A stretch of 64,000 nt of DNA from Streptomyces thermodiastaticus (lineage in GTDB: Bacteria > Actinomycetota > Actinomycetes > Streptomycetales > Streptomycetaceae). The stretch lies in the NCBI RefSeq assembly GCF_014656135.1, contig NZ_BNBV01000011.1:1-64000 (forward strand). Direction: 5' to 3'. This document shows, piece by piece, positions 1-9,091 of the stretch; position 1 is the first letter of the stretch, and each line of letters starts with the position of its first letter. The position numbers and the translations under genes are program-made. The notes beneath the pieces are model-generated. The model was not told where the DNA came from. It was given only the letters and a program-made list of their open reading frames with translations, and did not search any database.

Positions 1-480
1 CGCTTCCTTCGTACTCACCCTCTCGGGCTTTCCTCCGGGCGTTTTCCCTTCGGTGTCTCCGACTCTATCAGATCTTTCCGATCCGATGTCCTCGGCGCTT
101 TCCAGGTTCCCGCTCTCGCGTTTCCCTTTCCGGCGTTTCTGACTCTATCAGATCTCTTTCGAGCTGATCCCCGGTCAGCGGGGTTCGTCCTCGCGGCCTT
201 CGGGCCGTTCCGACGTCGTGAGACTTTAGCGGATTCCCTGCTCCCGAGCGAATCGGGGGCTGCGTTTCGCAAACGCGGATTCCGGCTCATTCCGTGAATG
301 CACACGCCGACGACAGGCCGACAGAACGACTGCGGTCGTGTGGAGGGTGGTGCTCACGGAGTGGCTGTCCGGGGACCGACTGAGTCGGCTCTCACGCCGG
401 ACAACTCGGAGCACTTTACGGATGCCGTCGACGTGTGTCAACTCATGGTGCCGGGGGTGTTCCGCACACCCGTTTCCCGG
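1..480. other. Intergenic leader region upstream of the trpS attenuator
   Basis: I find no convincing gene here. The first 160 bases are T-rich on the plus strand and contain an imperfect direct repeat of about 35 bp (41-75 and 120-155, with GACTCTATCAGATCT identical at 61-75 and 141-155). The minus-strand reading of 15-305 is an open but low-complexity Lys/Arg/Ser/Glu string, which I do not accept as a gene. The stretch may hold the 3' end of an upstream transcript or an untranslated RNA. Confidence 0.5.
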
Positions 481-483
481 GCG

Positions 484-489
484 TAGGGT
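484..489 (+). promoter_or_regulatory. Likely -10 box of the trpS leader transcript
   Basis: TAGGGT ends seven bases before the ATG of the leader peptide, so the message may begin at or next to that ATG. A weak -35-like TTCCGC lies at 460-465 with an 18-bp spacer. AGGGTG could instead act as a ribosome binding site, so leaderless and led translation cannot be separated by eye. Confidence 0.4.
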
Positions 490-496
490 GTCGGGC

Positions 497-538
497 ATGA
501 CGACGCGTACGTGCACCCAGCTGTGGTGGCCCGCCTGA
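497..538 (+). CDS. trpS leader peptide with tandem Trp codons
   Basis: A 13-codon reading frame encodes MTTRTCTQLWWPA and stops at TGA (536-538). The two adjacent Trp codons (524-529) sit just before a pair of mutually exclusive hairpins and 115 bases upstream of a tryptophanyl-tRNA synthetase gene. This is the arrangement expected of a sensor peptide for ribosome-mediated attenuation: when charged tRNA-Trp is scarce, the ribosome stalls on the Trp codons and leaves the antiterminator arm free. It is too short for ordinary gene finding. Function is inferred from layout and from reported attenuation of the auxiliary trpS of S. coelicolor. Confidence 0.8.
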   Translation: MTTRTCTQLWWPA

Positions 539-600
539 CGGCGGCCGCCTTTCACACGTACGCAGACGACGGCCGCCGCCCCGGCGGCCGTTTCTCGTCT
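539..600 (+). promoter_or_regulatory. Transcription attenuator of trpS
   Basis: The segment CGGCGGCCG (539-547), directly after the leader stop codon, is complementary to CGGCCGCCG (570-578), giving an antiterminator. The same 570-578 bases form the 5' arm of the terminator 569-591. The two structures cannot coexist. A ribosome at the leader stop codon would cover 539-547 and favour termination; one stalled at the Trp codons (524-529) would leave 539-547 mostly free and favour readthrough into trpS. Confidence 0.75.
569..591 (+). terminator. Attenuator terminator hairpin
   Basis: A perfect 10-bp GC stem (569-578 with 582-591) has a CCC loop and is followed by a pyrimidine tract TTCTCGTCT (592-600). 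This is the terminator half of the trpS attenuator. Confidence 0.75.
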
Positions 601-653
601 CTGCTCCTCCTGACGCGGTGGCCGGCCGGGCGGCGGCACAGGAAAGGAGCGAG

Positions 654-1649
654 ATGACACGGGTCTTCAGCGGGGTCAAGCCGACCGGGCACCTGACGCT
701 CGGGAACTATCTGGGTGCCCTGCGGCAGTGGGCCGAGGTCGACCAGCACCGGGCGGACGCGCTGTTCTGCGTGGTGGACCTGCACGCGCTGACCGTGCAC
801 CACGATCCGGCGCGGGTGCGCAGGCTCACCCGGCAGGCGGCCACGCTGCTGCTGGCCTCCGGCCTCGACCCCGCGCTGTGCACGGTGTTCGTGCAGAGCC
901 ATGTGGACGAGCACACCCGGCTGTCCTACCTGCTGGAGTGCGTGGCCACGGACGGCGAGATGCGGCGGATGATCCAGTACAAGGAGAAGGCGCCGCGCGA
1001 GCGGGCGCGGGGCGGCAGCGTGCGGCTGTCCTTGCTGACGTATCCGGTGCTGATGGCCGCCGACATCCTGGTCTACGGCACGGACGAGGTGCCGGTGGGC
1101 GACGACCAGACGCAGCACGTCGAGCTGGCGCGGGATCTGGCGGTGCGGTTCAACCACCGGTACGGGCACACGTTCACGGTGCCGAAGGCGACGGCGCCGA
1201 GGGTCGCGGCGCGGGTGATGAACCTGCAGGACCCGACGTCGAAGATGGGCAAGTCCGAGGACTCGGGACCGGGCATCGTCCATCTGCTCGACGAGCCCGA
1301 CGTGATCCGGAAGAAGATCATGCGGGCGGTGACCGACAGCGAGGGGGACGTCGTCTACGACCGACAGACACGTCCGGGCGTGGCGAACCTGCTGGAGATC
1401 CTGGCCGCCTGTCAGGGCGGGGAGCCCGAGGCGCTGAGCGGTGCGTACGACTCGTACGGCGCGTTGAAGAAGGACACCACGGAGGCCGTGATCGAGATGC
1501 TCAGGCCGGTGCGGCAGCGGCACAGGGAGCTGTGCGCGGATCCGGGTCAGGTGGACGCCGTGCTGCGCCAGGGCGCGGAACGGGCCCGGCGGATCGCCCG
1601 GCCGAGGGTGGACGCGGCGTACCGCGCGATCGGGCTGCTGCCTGTGTGA
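654..1649 (+). CDS. trpS: Tryptophanyl-tRNA synthetase (auxiliary type)
   Basis: Charges tRNA-Trp with tryptophan in the cytoplasm. The class Ic fold is recognisable: TGHLTLGNYLGA near the N terminus stands in for HIGH, VDLHALT follows, and KMGKS is the KMSKS loop. The 331-residue length is normal. ATG 654 is chosen because GGAAAGGAG lies just upstream; an in-frame start at 618 would sit before the ribosome binding site. The gene stands behind a Trp leader peptide and attenuator, so expression should rise when Trp-tRNA charging fails. Streptomyces usually carry a second housekeeping trpS, and the attenuated copy has been linked to indolmycin resistance; resistance cannot be proven from this sequence. 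Confidence 0.9.
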   Translation: MTRVFSGVKPTGHLTLGNYLGALRQWAEVDQHRADALFCVVDLHALTVHHDPARVRRLTRQAATLLLASGLDPALCTVFVQSHVDEHTRLSYLLECVATDGEMRRMIQYKEKAPRERARGGSVRLSLLTYPVLMAADILVYGTDEVPVGDDQTQHVELARDLAVRFNHRYGHTFTVPKATAPRVAARVMNLQDPTSKMGKSEDSGPGIVHLLDEPDVIRKKIMRAVTDSEGDVVYDRQTRPGVANLLEILAACQGGEPEALSGAYDSYGALKKDTTEAVIEMLRPVRQRHRELCADPGQVDAVLRQGAERARRIARPRVDAAYRAIGLLPV

Positions 1650-1714
1650 AGAGACCGGCCCGGCCGACGCGCCGCTCCTGGCGCGGGGCGGCCGCCGGGC
1701 GGAGGGGTGTGGCG

Positions 1715-2524
1715 TCAGTTGCTGCCGGAGGCCAGCTCGCGGCTGCGGTCGCGGGCGGCCTCCAGGGCGGCGATGAGGGCGGCCCGGACGCCGTGGTTCT
1801 CCAGTTCGCGGATGGCGCTGATCGTGGTGCCGGCGGGCGAGGTGACGTTCTCGCGGAGTTTCACCGGGTGCTCACCGCTGTCGCGGAGCATGACGGCGGC
1901 GCCGATCGCGGACTGCACGATGAGATCGTGAGCCTTGTCGCGGGGCAGACCGAGGAGGATCCCGGCGTCGGTCATGGCCTCGACCAGGTAGAAGAAGTAC
2001 GCCGGGCCGGAGCCGGACAGTGCGGTGCAGGCGTCCTGCTGGCTCTCGGGGACGCGGAGGGTCTTGCCGACGGCGCCGAAGATCTCCTCGGCGTGGGCGA
2101 GATGGTCGTCGGTGGCGTGGGTGCCGCCGGAGATGACGGACATGGCCTCGTCGACGAGGGCGGGGGTGTTCGTCATGACGCGGACGACCGGGGTGCCCGG
2201 GGCCAGGCGCTCCTCGAAGTAGGAGGTCGGGATGCCCGCCGCACCGCTGATGATGAGGCGGTCGGCGGGGACGTGCGGGGCGAGTTCGCCGAGCAGGGTG
2301 CCCATGTCCTGGGGTTTGACCGTGAGGATCAGGGTGTCGGCGGTCTTCGCCGCCTCCGCGTTGCTGACCGGGGTCACTCCATGGCGCGCGCGGAGCTCCT
2401 CGGCCCGCTCGGGACGGCGGGCGGTGACCAGGAGGTCGGAGGGCGCCCAGCCGGCCCGGATCATCCCGCTGAGCAGGGCTTCGCCGATCTTGCCGGTGCC
2501 GAGGACTGCGACTTTCTGGCTCAT
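1715..2524 (-). CDS. proC: Pyrroline-5-carboxylate reductase
   Basis: Catalyses the last step of proline synthesis, reducing 1-pyrroline-5-carboxylate with NAD(P)H. The product is 269 residues, the usual length. It opens with MSQKVAVLGTGKIGEALL, a glycine-rich Rossmann nucleotide loop, and carries the family signature region around ALSGSGPAYFFYLVEAM plus the C-terminal dimerisation helix region. AAGGATG precedes the ATG at 2524. The frame stays open upstream to 3538, but that extension only shadows the next gene. It is convergent with trpS; the 65-bp gap is GC-rich and may contain a weak shared terminator. Confidence 0.93.
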   Translation of the reverse strand: MSQKVAVLGTGKIGEALLSGMIRAGWAPSDLLVTARRPERAEELRARHGVTPVSNAEAAKTADTLILTVKPQDMGTLLGELAPHVPADRLIISGAAGIPTSYFEERLAPGTPVVRVMTNTPALVDEAMSVISGGTHATDDHLAHAEEIFGAVGKTLRVPESQQDACTALSGSGPAYFFYLVEAMTDAGILLGLPRDKAHDLIVQSAIGAAVMLRDSGEHPVKLRENVTSPAGTTISAIRELENHGVRAALIAALEAARDRSRELASGSN

Positions 2525-2644
2525 GGGTTCATCCTTGCACCGGGGGCGCTGCCGGCGGCCGGTTGTCCGGCAGGCGGACGCGTCGCGGTGTCGTACGCCC
2601 CGTCGGGCCCCTTCCGCGCCGCTGCCGCCTGCCGGTCGTGTCCT

Positions 2645-2688
2645 CGCCGGGGTTGTTCCGCCGTTGCGCCGGGGTTGTTCCGCCGTTG
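2645..2688. repeat. Perfect 22-bp tandem duplication
   Basis: Two adjacent identical 22-bp units (2645-2666 and 2667-2688) lie between proC and the methyltransferase stop codon at 2692-2694. The unit contains GTTGTTCCGCCGTTG. No coding role is apparent; it looks like a recent slippage duplication. Confidence 0.9.
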
Positions 2689-2691
2689 CGC

Positions 2692-3483
2692 TCAGGGCCT
2701 GGGGGCGACGAGCAGGAGGACGTCGTAGGTCTCCTCGACGACGCCGTCGGGGAACACCTTCAGCAGGTGGTCGCGCTCCTGGGCGAGGAAGGCGGCGCTG
2801 CGGTCCTCGGGGGCGGTCAGCAGCAGCGAGTGGCTGGCGAGGTTGGCGAGGTGGGTGTCCAGGGAGACCCGGCGGCTCCAGCGGACCGTGCGGCGGGTGA
2901 AGGCGAGGCGGCCGGACGGATCGGCCCGTTTTACGCGGGCCTCCCACTTCTGCTCGACGGGGGCGTCGACGCCGAAGAAGCGGGCGGTGCGGCGCCGGGA
3001 CTCGGCGATCCACTCGATGTCGAAGGCGTCGGTGTTCCACCACAGGGCGATCGCCCCGCCGGGACGGACGACGCGCAGGGCCTCCGGCACCGAGCGGGCG
3101 GTGTCGGTCCAGTGCCAGGCCTGGGCGTAGGTGAGCAGGTCGGCGCCGGCGTCGGCGAGGGGCAGGGCGTTGCCGTTGCCGCGGACCAGGGGGATGTCCG
3201 GGTGGGTGCGGCGGAACTGGGCGGCCATGCCGGGGCCGGGTTCCACGGCCAGCACGCGGGCGCCGCGTTCGCGCAGGAGCGCGGTGGCGATGCCGGTGCC
3301 GGCACCGGCGTCCACGACACGGGCACCGGCCAGCGGACGGCCGGACAGCTCCTCGATGGTGTCGAAGAGGGCGGGCGGGTAGGAGGGGCGGTTGGCGGCG
3401 TACTGGGCGGCGGCGGCGTTGAAGGAGTGCGCTCGTGCACGCACGTTCTCCGACTCCTCGGCGGGCGGGAGGGGCGCGGTCAT
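2692..3483 (-). CDS. Class I SAM-dependent methyltransferase
   Basis: A 263-residue protein of the Methyltransf_11/25 type. Motif I is VVDAGAGTGIAT followed by an acidic ligand residue in VLAVEPGPG. Later VPEALRVVRPGG is the usual post-motif loop before a beta strand, and QAWHWTD resembles the active-site region of small-molecule C/O-methyltransferases such as trans-aconitate or ubiquinone-type enzymes. The substrate is unknown. In-frame starts exist at 3495, 3492 and 3483 (MMGSM-TAP); none has a strong ribosome binding site and I took the last. It may be co-transcribed with proC, 167 bp downstream. Confidence 0.75.
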   Translation of the reverse strand: MTAPLPPAEESENVRARAHSFNAAAAQYAANRPSYPPALFDTIEELSGRPLAGARVVDAGAGTGIATALLRERGARVLAVEPGPGMAAQFRRTHPDIPLVRGNGNALPLADAGADLLTYAQAWHWTDTARSVPEALRVVRPGGAIALWWNTDAFDIEWIAESRRRTARFFGVDAPVEQKWEARVKRADPSGRLAFTRRTVRWSRRVSLDTHLANLASHSLLLTAPEDRSAAFLAQERDHLLKVFPDGVVEETYDVLLLVAPRP

Positions 3484-3557
3484 GCTGCCCATCATCACGC
3501 ACGGCCGTGCGGGTGTGCCGGGCCGTCCGCGGCCGCATCGGCCGGCCCGTCGCCGGG

Positions 3558-4058
3558 TCAGCGGCGGCGCTTCTTCGTGGGGTTGCCGGAGCGGCGGGTG
3601 GTCCGGCGCTCGTGCTGCTCGGCGGCCCGCCGGTACTCCTCGCGGTGCAGGCTCTCGCCGGGGGCCTCGGTAAGGGAGCGGACGAAGTAGGCGAGGAGGG
3701 AGCCGACGAAGCCGATGGCGAGCAGGCCGCGCAGGGAGGCTTGGCGGTCGGGGTCGGGGCGCCGGGAGAAGCTCTCCCAGGTGTGCCGGAAGGCCAGCAC
3801 GCTGCACACCGCGAACATGACGACGACCAGGCCGGTGACGAAGGGGCCCGAGTCCGCGATCTGGAGGCCCTGGTAGGCGAAGCCGAGCACGAAGCAGGCG
3901 GCCGCGGCGGCGAGGAGCGAGCCGACGGCCACGCCGATGCGGCGGGCCGCGTAGCCGTGGTCGTGGTGCACCCAGGTCGTGCCGAAGAAGCGCAGCGGCT
4001 CGGGCCGGGGTCCGGCGGAGCCCGCGCGGGTGTCCGGGGTGCCGTTGTCGTCGCTCAC
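3558..4058 (-). CDS. Small multi-pass membrane protein of unknown function
   Basis: 166 residues. A polar N terminus with FFGTTWVHHDHGYAARR is followed by three hydrophobic segments (roughly residues 41-63, 72-90 and 112-126) and a very basic C-terminal tail rich in Arg and Lys ending NPTKKRRR. I recognise this as a conserved Streptomyces membrane protein without a named domain. The basic tail is probably cytoplasmic. It precedes the methyltransferase gene in the same direction with a 74-bp gap. Confidence 0.65.
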   Translation of the reverse strand: MSDDNGTPDTRAGSAGPRPEPLRFFGTTWVHHDHGYAARRIGVAVGSLLAAAAACFVLGFAYQGLQIADSGPFVTGLVVVMFAVCSVLAFRHTWESFSRRPDPDRQASLRGLLAIGFVGSLLAYFVRSLTEAPGESLHREEYRRAAEQHERRTTRRSGNPTKKRRR

Positions 4059-4100
4059 CCGACGATTATCGCTCCCCGGGGCGCGCGGGCTCCGGCGGGC

Positions 4101-4430
4101 TCAGCTGCAGCGGGGAGCGACGTAGCCGTCGCTGCCGGTGTACACGTACGCGTCGGAGACGTACTCGCCGTTGCCGATGCAGTCCCAGATGCTGGAGGTG
4201 CCGTAGTAGCCGGAGACCGTGGTGCCGGGGGCCTGGCAGGTGATCGGGACGTGGATCCCCTCGGGCAGGACCCGGACGATGGAGTAGCCGGTGCCGGGGC
4301 CGCTGCGGACGTTGAGCCGGACTCCGGGCGCCACCGGGTAGGTGCGTGCGGCGGCGTTCGCGGACTCTGTGGTGGCGGCCGGCTCCTGGCCGGCGTCGTT
4401 TCCGGTGGTGCCGGCGTGATCGGTGGTCAT
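4101..4430 (-). CDS. SH3-like (SH3b) domain protein
   Basis: 109 residues. RLNVRSGPGTGYSIVRVLPEG is a clear bacterial SH3b repeat of the kind that binds cell-wall peptides, and four Cys residues in the rest of the domain could form disulfides. GGAGGA at 4439-4444 fixes the ATG at 4430. From this start there is no signal peptide, which is odd for a domain that normally works outside the cell; the longer in-frame start at 4499 adds none either. It is divergent from the kinase gene, sharing a roughly 150-bp intergenic region. Confidence 0.7.
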   Translation of the reverse strand: MTTDHAGTTGNDAGQEPAATTESANAAARTYPVAPGVRLNVRSGPGTGYSIVRVLPEGIHVPITCQAPGTTVSGYYGTSSIWDCIGNGEYVSDAYVYTGSDGYVAPRCS

Positions 4431-4584
4431 GGTGCGTGTTCCTCCCCGTTCCGGTGCGAGCAGCGGGGCTCGCACGTACGTGTGTGAGCGACGCCGCACG
4501 CTAGCAAGCCTCCTCGGGGCCCATCGAGTCGTCGATTAGGCTCCGTGCGTCGCGCGCGCGGACGAACAGCACGGGGGTGGTCCC

Positions 4585-7026
4585 ATGACGCCACAGCGCA
4601 ACGCCGGCCCGGGCGCGGAAGCGGAACTTCCGGAGTACGCCGGGCACTACCGCTTGGAAGCCTGTCTCGGCTCGGGTGGCATGGGCGTTGTGCACCTGGC
4701 CCGCAGCACGTCGGGGCTCAGGCTCGCGGTGAAGGTGGTGCATGCCGAGTTCGCGCGAGATCCCGAGTTCAGGGGCAGGTTCCGGCAGGAGGTGGCGGCC
4801 GCGCGGCGGGTCAGCGGGGCGTTCACCGCGCCGGTCGTGGACGCCGATCCGGATGCCGACCGGCCCTGGATGGCCACGCTGTTCATTCCCGGTCCGACCC
4901 TGTCGGAGCAGGTCAAGCGGAACGGTCCGCTGGCCCCGGCGCAGCTGCGCCGGCTGATGGCGGGACTCGCCGAGGCGCTGCGCGACATTCACCGGGTGGG
5001 TGTGGTCCACCGCGATCTGAAGCCGAGCAACGTGCTCCTCGCCGAGGACGGGCCCAAGGTCATCGACTTCGGCATCTCCCGGCCGAAGGACAGCGAACTG
5101 CGCACCGAGACCGGCAAGTTGATCGGTACGCCGCCGTTCATGGCGCCGGAGCAGTTCCGGCGGCCGCGGGAGGTCGGGCCGGCCGCCGACATCTTCGCGC
5201 TGGGCTCGGTGCTGGTGCACGCGGCGACCGGGCGGGGGCCGTTCGACTCCGACAGCCCGTATCTCGTCGCCTACCAGGTCGTGCACGACGAGCCGGATCT
5301 GACCGGGGTGCCTCAGGACCTGGCGCCGCTGGTGCAGCGGTGCCTGGCCAAGGAGCCCGAGGACCGGCCGACGCCGGACGAGCTGATGCGCGAACTGCGG
5401 TCGACGGCGGCCACGTACGACACGCAGGCCTTCATACCGGCACAGCGGACGCGGGATCTGCCCCTGCCCGCCTCCGGTGCCCGGGAGATCACCGGGCACG
5501 GGCACGGGCATGCGGACGGATCCGGCGCCCGGGAGGACGGCGGACCTGGGGCCCTGGACCGGTGGAGAACCGCGGACACGCCGGGGGCCTCGGAGCCGGT
5601 GGAGGCCCCGGACGAGCCGGACGTCGTGGAGCCGGTGGCGGCCCTGGACCCGGCAACGGTGGCCAGGAACCTGGCGCAGGCCCGGGCCGGGGACCGTGCG
5701 GCGGGCGTGACGCGGGACGGGGACGCGGACGAGGACGGGGACGGGGACGCGGACCGGGACCGGGGCGAACGCCGGGCGGAGAAGGAGGCGGCGGCGCGGC
5801 GGTCCGGGGCCGCACCGGGCGAGCGGGGGCAGGCGTTCGCGAGGCGGTTTCGGCTGCGCGCCGGGCTGGTGGCCGGGGCGGTCGGTGTGCTGGTGGCCGG
5901 TGGGTTCGGGGCGGTGCAGTGGGCGGGGCGTCCCGGGGCGTCGAGGGACGGTGCGCACACCGCTGCCGCCGCGTTCGACACGTGGGCGGTCGAGCCGGTG
6001 CCCGGCTCGGCGGCGGTGCCGCAGTGCTCCTACGGCGGTTCCTCCGGCCGCGCGGGCGGCAGCGCCCCGGGCGCGGGGCTGTTCTGTGCGCAGTCCGGCC
6101 AGGTCGTCGCGCTCGACCCGGCCGACGGTTCCGTGCGGTGGCGGCGTGCGGTGGCCGGGGCGGGCCACGAGGCCCCCGTGGTCTCGGGCGGCCTGGTGTA
6201 CGTGCCCACCGCGGACGGCCGGCGTCTTCAGGCGCTGGACGCGGCCTCGGGGCGCCCCCAGCCGGGACTCGAACTGCCCGCGCAGGGCGGGTGGCACATC
6301 GTGGGCGGCACGCTGGTGGTCGCCGGGGCCGACGGCACGGTCACCGGCGTGGACGGCGCATCGGGCCGGACGCGGTGGAGCCGGCGGATCGCCGGGTACA
6401 GCCTGCCGGCTCTCGCCTCGTTCCCCGGGAACGGCCTGGCCTGGGTGAGCAGTTCCTCCGCCGACGGGGAGCACACCCGGATCACCGCCGTGGACCCGGA
6501 GACGGGAGCGGTCCGCCAGGACGCCACGCTGCCGGGATACCTCCGGCTCGTCGGTGTGCGGGACGGCGACGTCTTCCTGCTGGGCCTCGACCCGGTCTAC
6601 GGCGACGCCACGTCGGTGATCCGCTACACCGGCGGCTCCCGGGCGGTGCACAGGGTGGCCCTGCCGGCGCGGCTGCAGAGCCCGCAGGCCGTGGTGCGCG
6701 GCGCGGTCGTCCACCTGCTGGGCGCGGGCGGGACCCTGCAGGCCGTCGACATGACCGCGGGCCGGCCGCTGTGGCAGCTGGAGACGGCCGTGAGCAAGGC
6801 GTCGGCGCCGGCGTGCGACGGCCGGTACGTGTACCTGGCCGCCGCGGACGGCCGGCTGCTGGCGGTGGACGCGCGGACGGGCCGGCTCGCCGGCCAGACC
6901 CGGCCGCGGCTCGGCGGCAGGCCGGGCACGCTGGCCGCGCCCGTGCCGGCCGACGGCCACGTCTTCGCGGGCGCGCCCGACGGCACCGTCTTCGCCGTGG
7001 ACGCGCGGGACCCGTCGGTGTGGTGA
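4585..7026 (+). CDS. Transmembrane Ser/Thr protein kinase with PQQ-like beta-propeller sensor
   Basis: 813 residues. A Hanks-type kinase domain occupies about residues 22-270: glycine loop GSGGMGVV, ATP-binding Lys50, catalytic HRDLKPSN with Asp144, DFG with Asp161, and an activation loop ending GTPPFMAPEQF. A 150-residue acidic, low-complexity juxtamembrane linker follows, then one membrane span at about 424-447, then an extracellular region with repeated VVALDPADGSVRWRR-like blades typical of PQQ/outer-membrane-assembly propellers. It is likely a membrane sensor kinase whose propeller reads an envelope ligand. All catalytic residues are present. Substrates are unknown. Confidence 0.9.
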   Translation: MTPQRNAGPGAEAELPEYAGHYRLEACLGSGGMGVVHLARSTSGLRLAVKVVHAEFARDPEFRGRFRQEVAAARRVSGAFTAPVVDADPDADRPWMATLFIPGPTLSEQVKRNGPLAPAQLRRLMAGLAEALRDIHRVGVVHRDLKPSNVLLAEDGPKVIDFGISRPKDSELRTETGKLIGTPPFMAPEQFRRPREVGPAADIFALGSVLVHAATGRGPFDSDSPYLVAYQVVHDEPDLTGVPQDLAPLVQRCLAKEPEDRPTPDELMRELRSTAATYDTQAFIPAQRTRDLPLPASGAREITGHGHGHADGSGAREDGGPGALDRWRTADTPGASEPVEAPDEPDVVEPVAALDPATVARNLAQARAGDRAAGVTRDGDADEDGDGDADRDRGERRAEKEAAARRSGAAPGERGQAFARRFRLRAGLVAGAVGVLVAGGFGAVQWAGRPGASRDGAHTAAAAFDTWAVEPVPGSAAVPQCSYGGSSGRAGGSAPGAGLFCAQSGQVVALDPADGSVRWRRAVAGAGHEAPVVSGGLVYVPTADGRRLQALDAASGRPQPGLELPAQGGWHIVGGTLVVAGADGTVTGVDGASGRTRWSRRIAGYSLPALASFPGNGLAWVSSSSADGEHTRITAVDPETGAVRQDATLPGYLRLVGVRDGDVFLLGLDPVYGDATSVIRYTGGSRAVHRVALPARLQSPQAVVRGAVVHLLGAGGTLQAVDMTAGRPLWQLETAVSKASAPACDGRYVYLAAADGRLLAVDARTGRLAGQTRPRLGGRPGTLAAPVPADGHVFAGAPDGTVFAVDARDPSVW

Positions 7027-7030
7027 CATG

Positions 7031-7063
7031 CCGAAGGGCCGCCCCTCGGCAGCGGCCCTTCGG
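7031..7063. terminator. Bidirectional terminator between the kinase gene and ilvD
   Basis: A perfect 12-bp stem (7031-7042 with 7052-7063) with a 9-nt loop lies five bases after the kinase stop and 43 bp from the ilvD stop. It fits termination of both convergent genes. Confidence 0.75.
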
Positions 7064-7105
7064 TGCTCTCGGCCGGGCGGTGGACCCGCCGGGGTCCGGC
7101 CCGGT

Positions 7106-8959
7106 TCAGCTCAGCTTCGTCACGTCCCGCACCGCGCCCTTGTCGGCGCTGGTGGCCATCGCCGCGTAGGCGCGCAGGGCCAGGGAGACCTCGCGATCGC
7201 GGTTCTTCGGGGCCCAGGTGCCGTTCAGCGCCTGCTCGCGGCGGGCCAGTTCCGCCTCGTCCACCAGCAGTTCGATGGAGCGGTTGGGGATGTCGATGCG
7301 GATGCGGTCGCCGTCCTCGACGAGCGCGATGGTGCCGCCGGAGGCCGCCTCCGGGGAGATGTGGCCGATGGACAGGCCGGACGTGCCGCCGGAGAAGCGG
7401 CCGTCGGTGATCAGGGCGCAGGCCTTGCCCAGGCCGCGGCCCTTGAGGTACGAGGTCGGGTACAGCATCTCCTGCATGCCGGGGCCGCCCTTGGGGCCCT
7501 CGTAGCGGATGACGACGACGTCGCCCTCCTTGACCTGCTGGGTCAGGATCTTCTCGACGGCCTCCTCCTGGGACTCGCAGACGACCGCGGGGCCCTCGAA
7601 GGTCCAGATGGACTCGTCGACACCGGCGGTCTTCACCACGCAGCCGTCCACGGCCAGGTTGCCCTTGAGCACCGCCAGGCCGCCGTCGGTGGAGTAGGCG
7701 TGCGCGACGCTGCGGATGCAGCCGTTCTCCGCGTCGGTGTCCAGGGCCTCCCAGCGCTCGGACTGGGAGAAGGCCTCGGCGGAGCGGACGCAGCCGGGGG
7801 CGGCGTGCCACAGTTCGACGGCCTCGGGGGACGGGGAGCCGCCGCGCACGTCCCAGGTCTTGAGCCAGTCGGCGAGGGACGGGCTGTGCACGGCGTGGAC
7901 GTCCTCGTTGAGCAGCCCGGCCCGGTGCAGCTCGCCGAGCAGGGCGGGGATGCCGCCGGCGCGGTGCACGTCCTCCATGTAGTAGGTGCGGTCCTTGGCG
8001 ACGTTCGGCGCGACCTTCGCCAGGCAGGGGACGCGGCGGGAGAGCCGGTCGATCTGCTCCAGACCGAAGGGCACGCCGGCCTCCTGGGCGGCGGCCAGCA
8101 GGTGCAGGATCGTGTTGGTGGAGCCGCCCATCGCGATGTCCAGGGCCATCGCATTCTCGAACGCCTGGAAGGTGGCGATGCTGCGGGGCAGGACGGAGTC
8201 GTCGTCCTGCTCGTAGTAGCGGCGGGTGAGGTCCATGACCGTGCGGGCCGCGGTCACGTACAGGGCGCGGCGGGCGGTGTGGGTGGCCAGGACGGAGCCG
8301 TTGCCGGGCAGGGCCAGGCCGATCGCCTCGGTCAGGCAGTTCATCGAGTTGGCGGTGAACATGCCGGAGCACGAGCCGCAGGTCGGGCAGGCGTTCTCCT
8401 CGATGCGGAGGATGTCCTCGTCGGAGACGGAGCTGTTGGCGGCCTCCGACATGGCGTCGATCAGGTCCAGGGTGCGGACCGTGCCGTCGACCAGGGTGGC
8501 GCGGCCGGCCTCCATGGGACCACCGGAGACGAAGATGGTCGGGATGTTCAGGCGCAGTGCGGCCATGAGCATGCCCGGGGTGATCTTGTCGCAGTTGGAG
8601 ATGCAGATCAGCGCGTCGGCCCGGTGGGCCTGCACCATGTACTCGACGCTGTCCGCGATCAGGTCGCGGGAGGGCAGCGAGTAGAGCATGCCGCCGTGGC
8701 CCATGGCGATGCCGTCGTCGACGGCGATGGTGTTGAACTCGCGCGGGATGCCGCCCGCCTCGCGCACCGCGTCGCCGACGATCCGGCCCACCGGCTGCAG
8801 GTGGGTGTGGCCGGGGACGAACTCGGTGAAGCTGTTGGCGATCGCGACGATCGGCTTCCGGCCGATGTCCGCACCGGGTACACCGGAGGCACGCATGAGG
8901 GCGCGGGCGCCCGCCATGTTGCGGCCGTGGGTGACTGTGCGGGACCTCAGCTCGGGCAT
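7106..8959 (-). CDS. ilvD: Dihydroxy-acid dehydratase
   Basis: Dehydrates 2,3-dihydroxy-3-methylbutanoate and its homologue to the 2-keto acids that give valine and isoleucine. 617 residues, the length of the E. coli-type [4Fe-4S] enzyme. Iron-sulfur and active-site segments are visible: [10 protein letters not shown], then [22 protein letters not shown], and later [23 protein letters not shown] precedes ATG 8959. It stands alone rather than with ilvBNC, as is common in Streptomyces. The oxygen-sensitive cluster is a known vulnerability of this enzyme class. Confidence 0.95.
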   Translation of the reverse strand: MPELRSRTVTHGRNMAGARALMRASGVPGADIGRKPIVAIANSFTEFVPGHTHLQPVGRIVGDAVREAGGIPREFNTIAVDDGIAMGHGGMLYSLPSRDLIADSVEYMVQAHRADALICISNCDKITPGMLMAALRLNIPTIFVSGGPMEAGRATLVDGTVRTLDLIDAMSEAANSSVSDEDILRIEENACPTCGSCSGMFTANSMNCLTEAIGLALPGNGSVLATHTARRALYVTAARTVMDLTRRYYEQDDDSVLPRSIATFQAFENAMALDIAMGGSTNTILHLLAAAQEAGVPFGLEQIDRLSRRVPCLAKVAPNVAKDRTYYMEDVHRAGGIPALLGELHRAGLLNEDVHAVHSPSLADWLKTWDVRGGSPSPEAVELWHAAPGCVRSAEAFSQSERWEALDTDAENGCIRSVAHAYSTDGGLAVLKGNLAVDGCVVKTAGVDESIWTFEGPAVVCESQEEAVEKILTQQVKEGDVVVIRYEGPKGGPGMQEMLYPTSYLKGRGLGKACALITDGRFSGGTSGLSIGHISPEAASGGTIALVEDGDRIRIDIPNRSIELLVDEAELARREQALNGTWAPKNRDREVSLALRAYAAMATSADKGAVRDVTKLS

Positions 8960-9091
8960 CGTCGCTCGCTCCTTCGGAGAGTTCTGACGCCTTGAGCGTA
9001 CGCCGGTCATCCAGGAGGCGGGACGGCTTGTCCGCGATGCGGGACGGGTGTCCGGGGCCCCACGTGGGGGAAGGACGGCGGCCGGCCCGGG

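Noticed and set aside
15-305. Minus-strand open frame of 96 codons
   Set aside because: Low-complexity Lys/Arg/Ser/Glu composition, no ribosome binding site or domain, and it coincides with imperfect DNA repeats; more likely an open frame created by T-rich plus-strand sequence.
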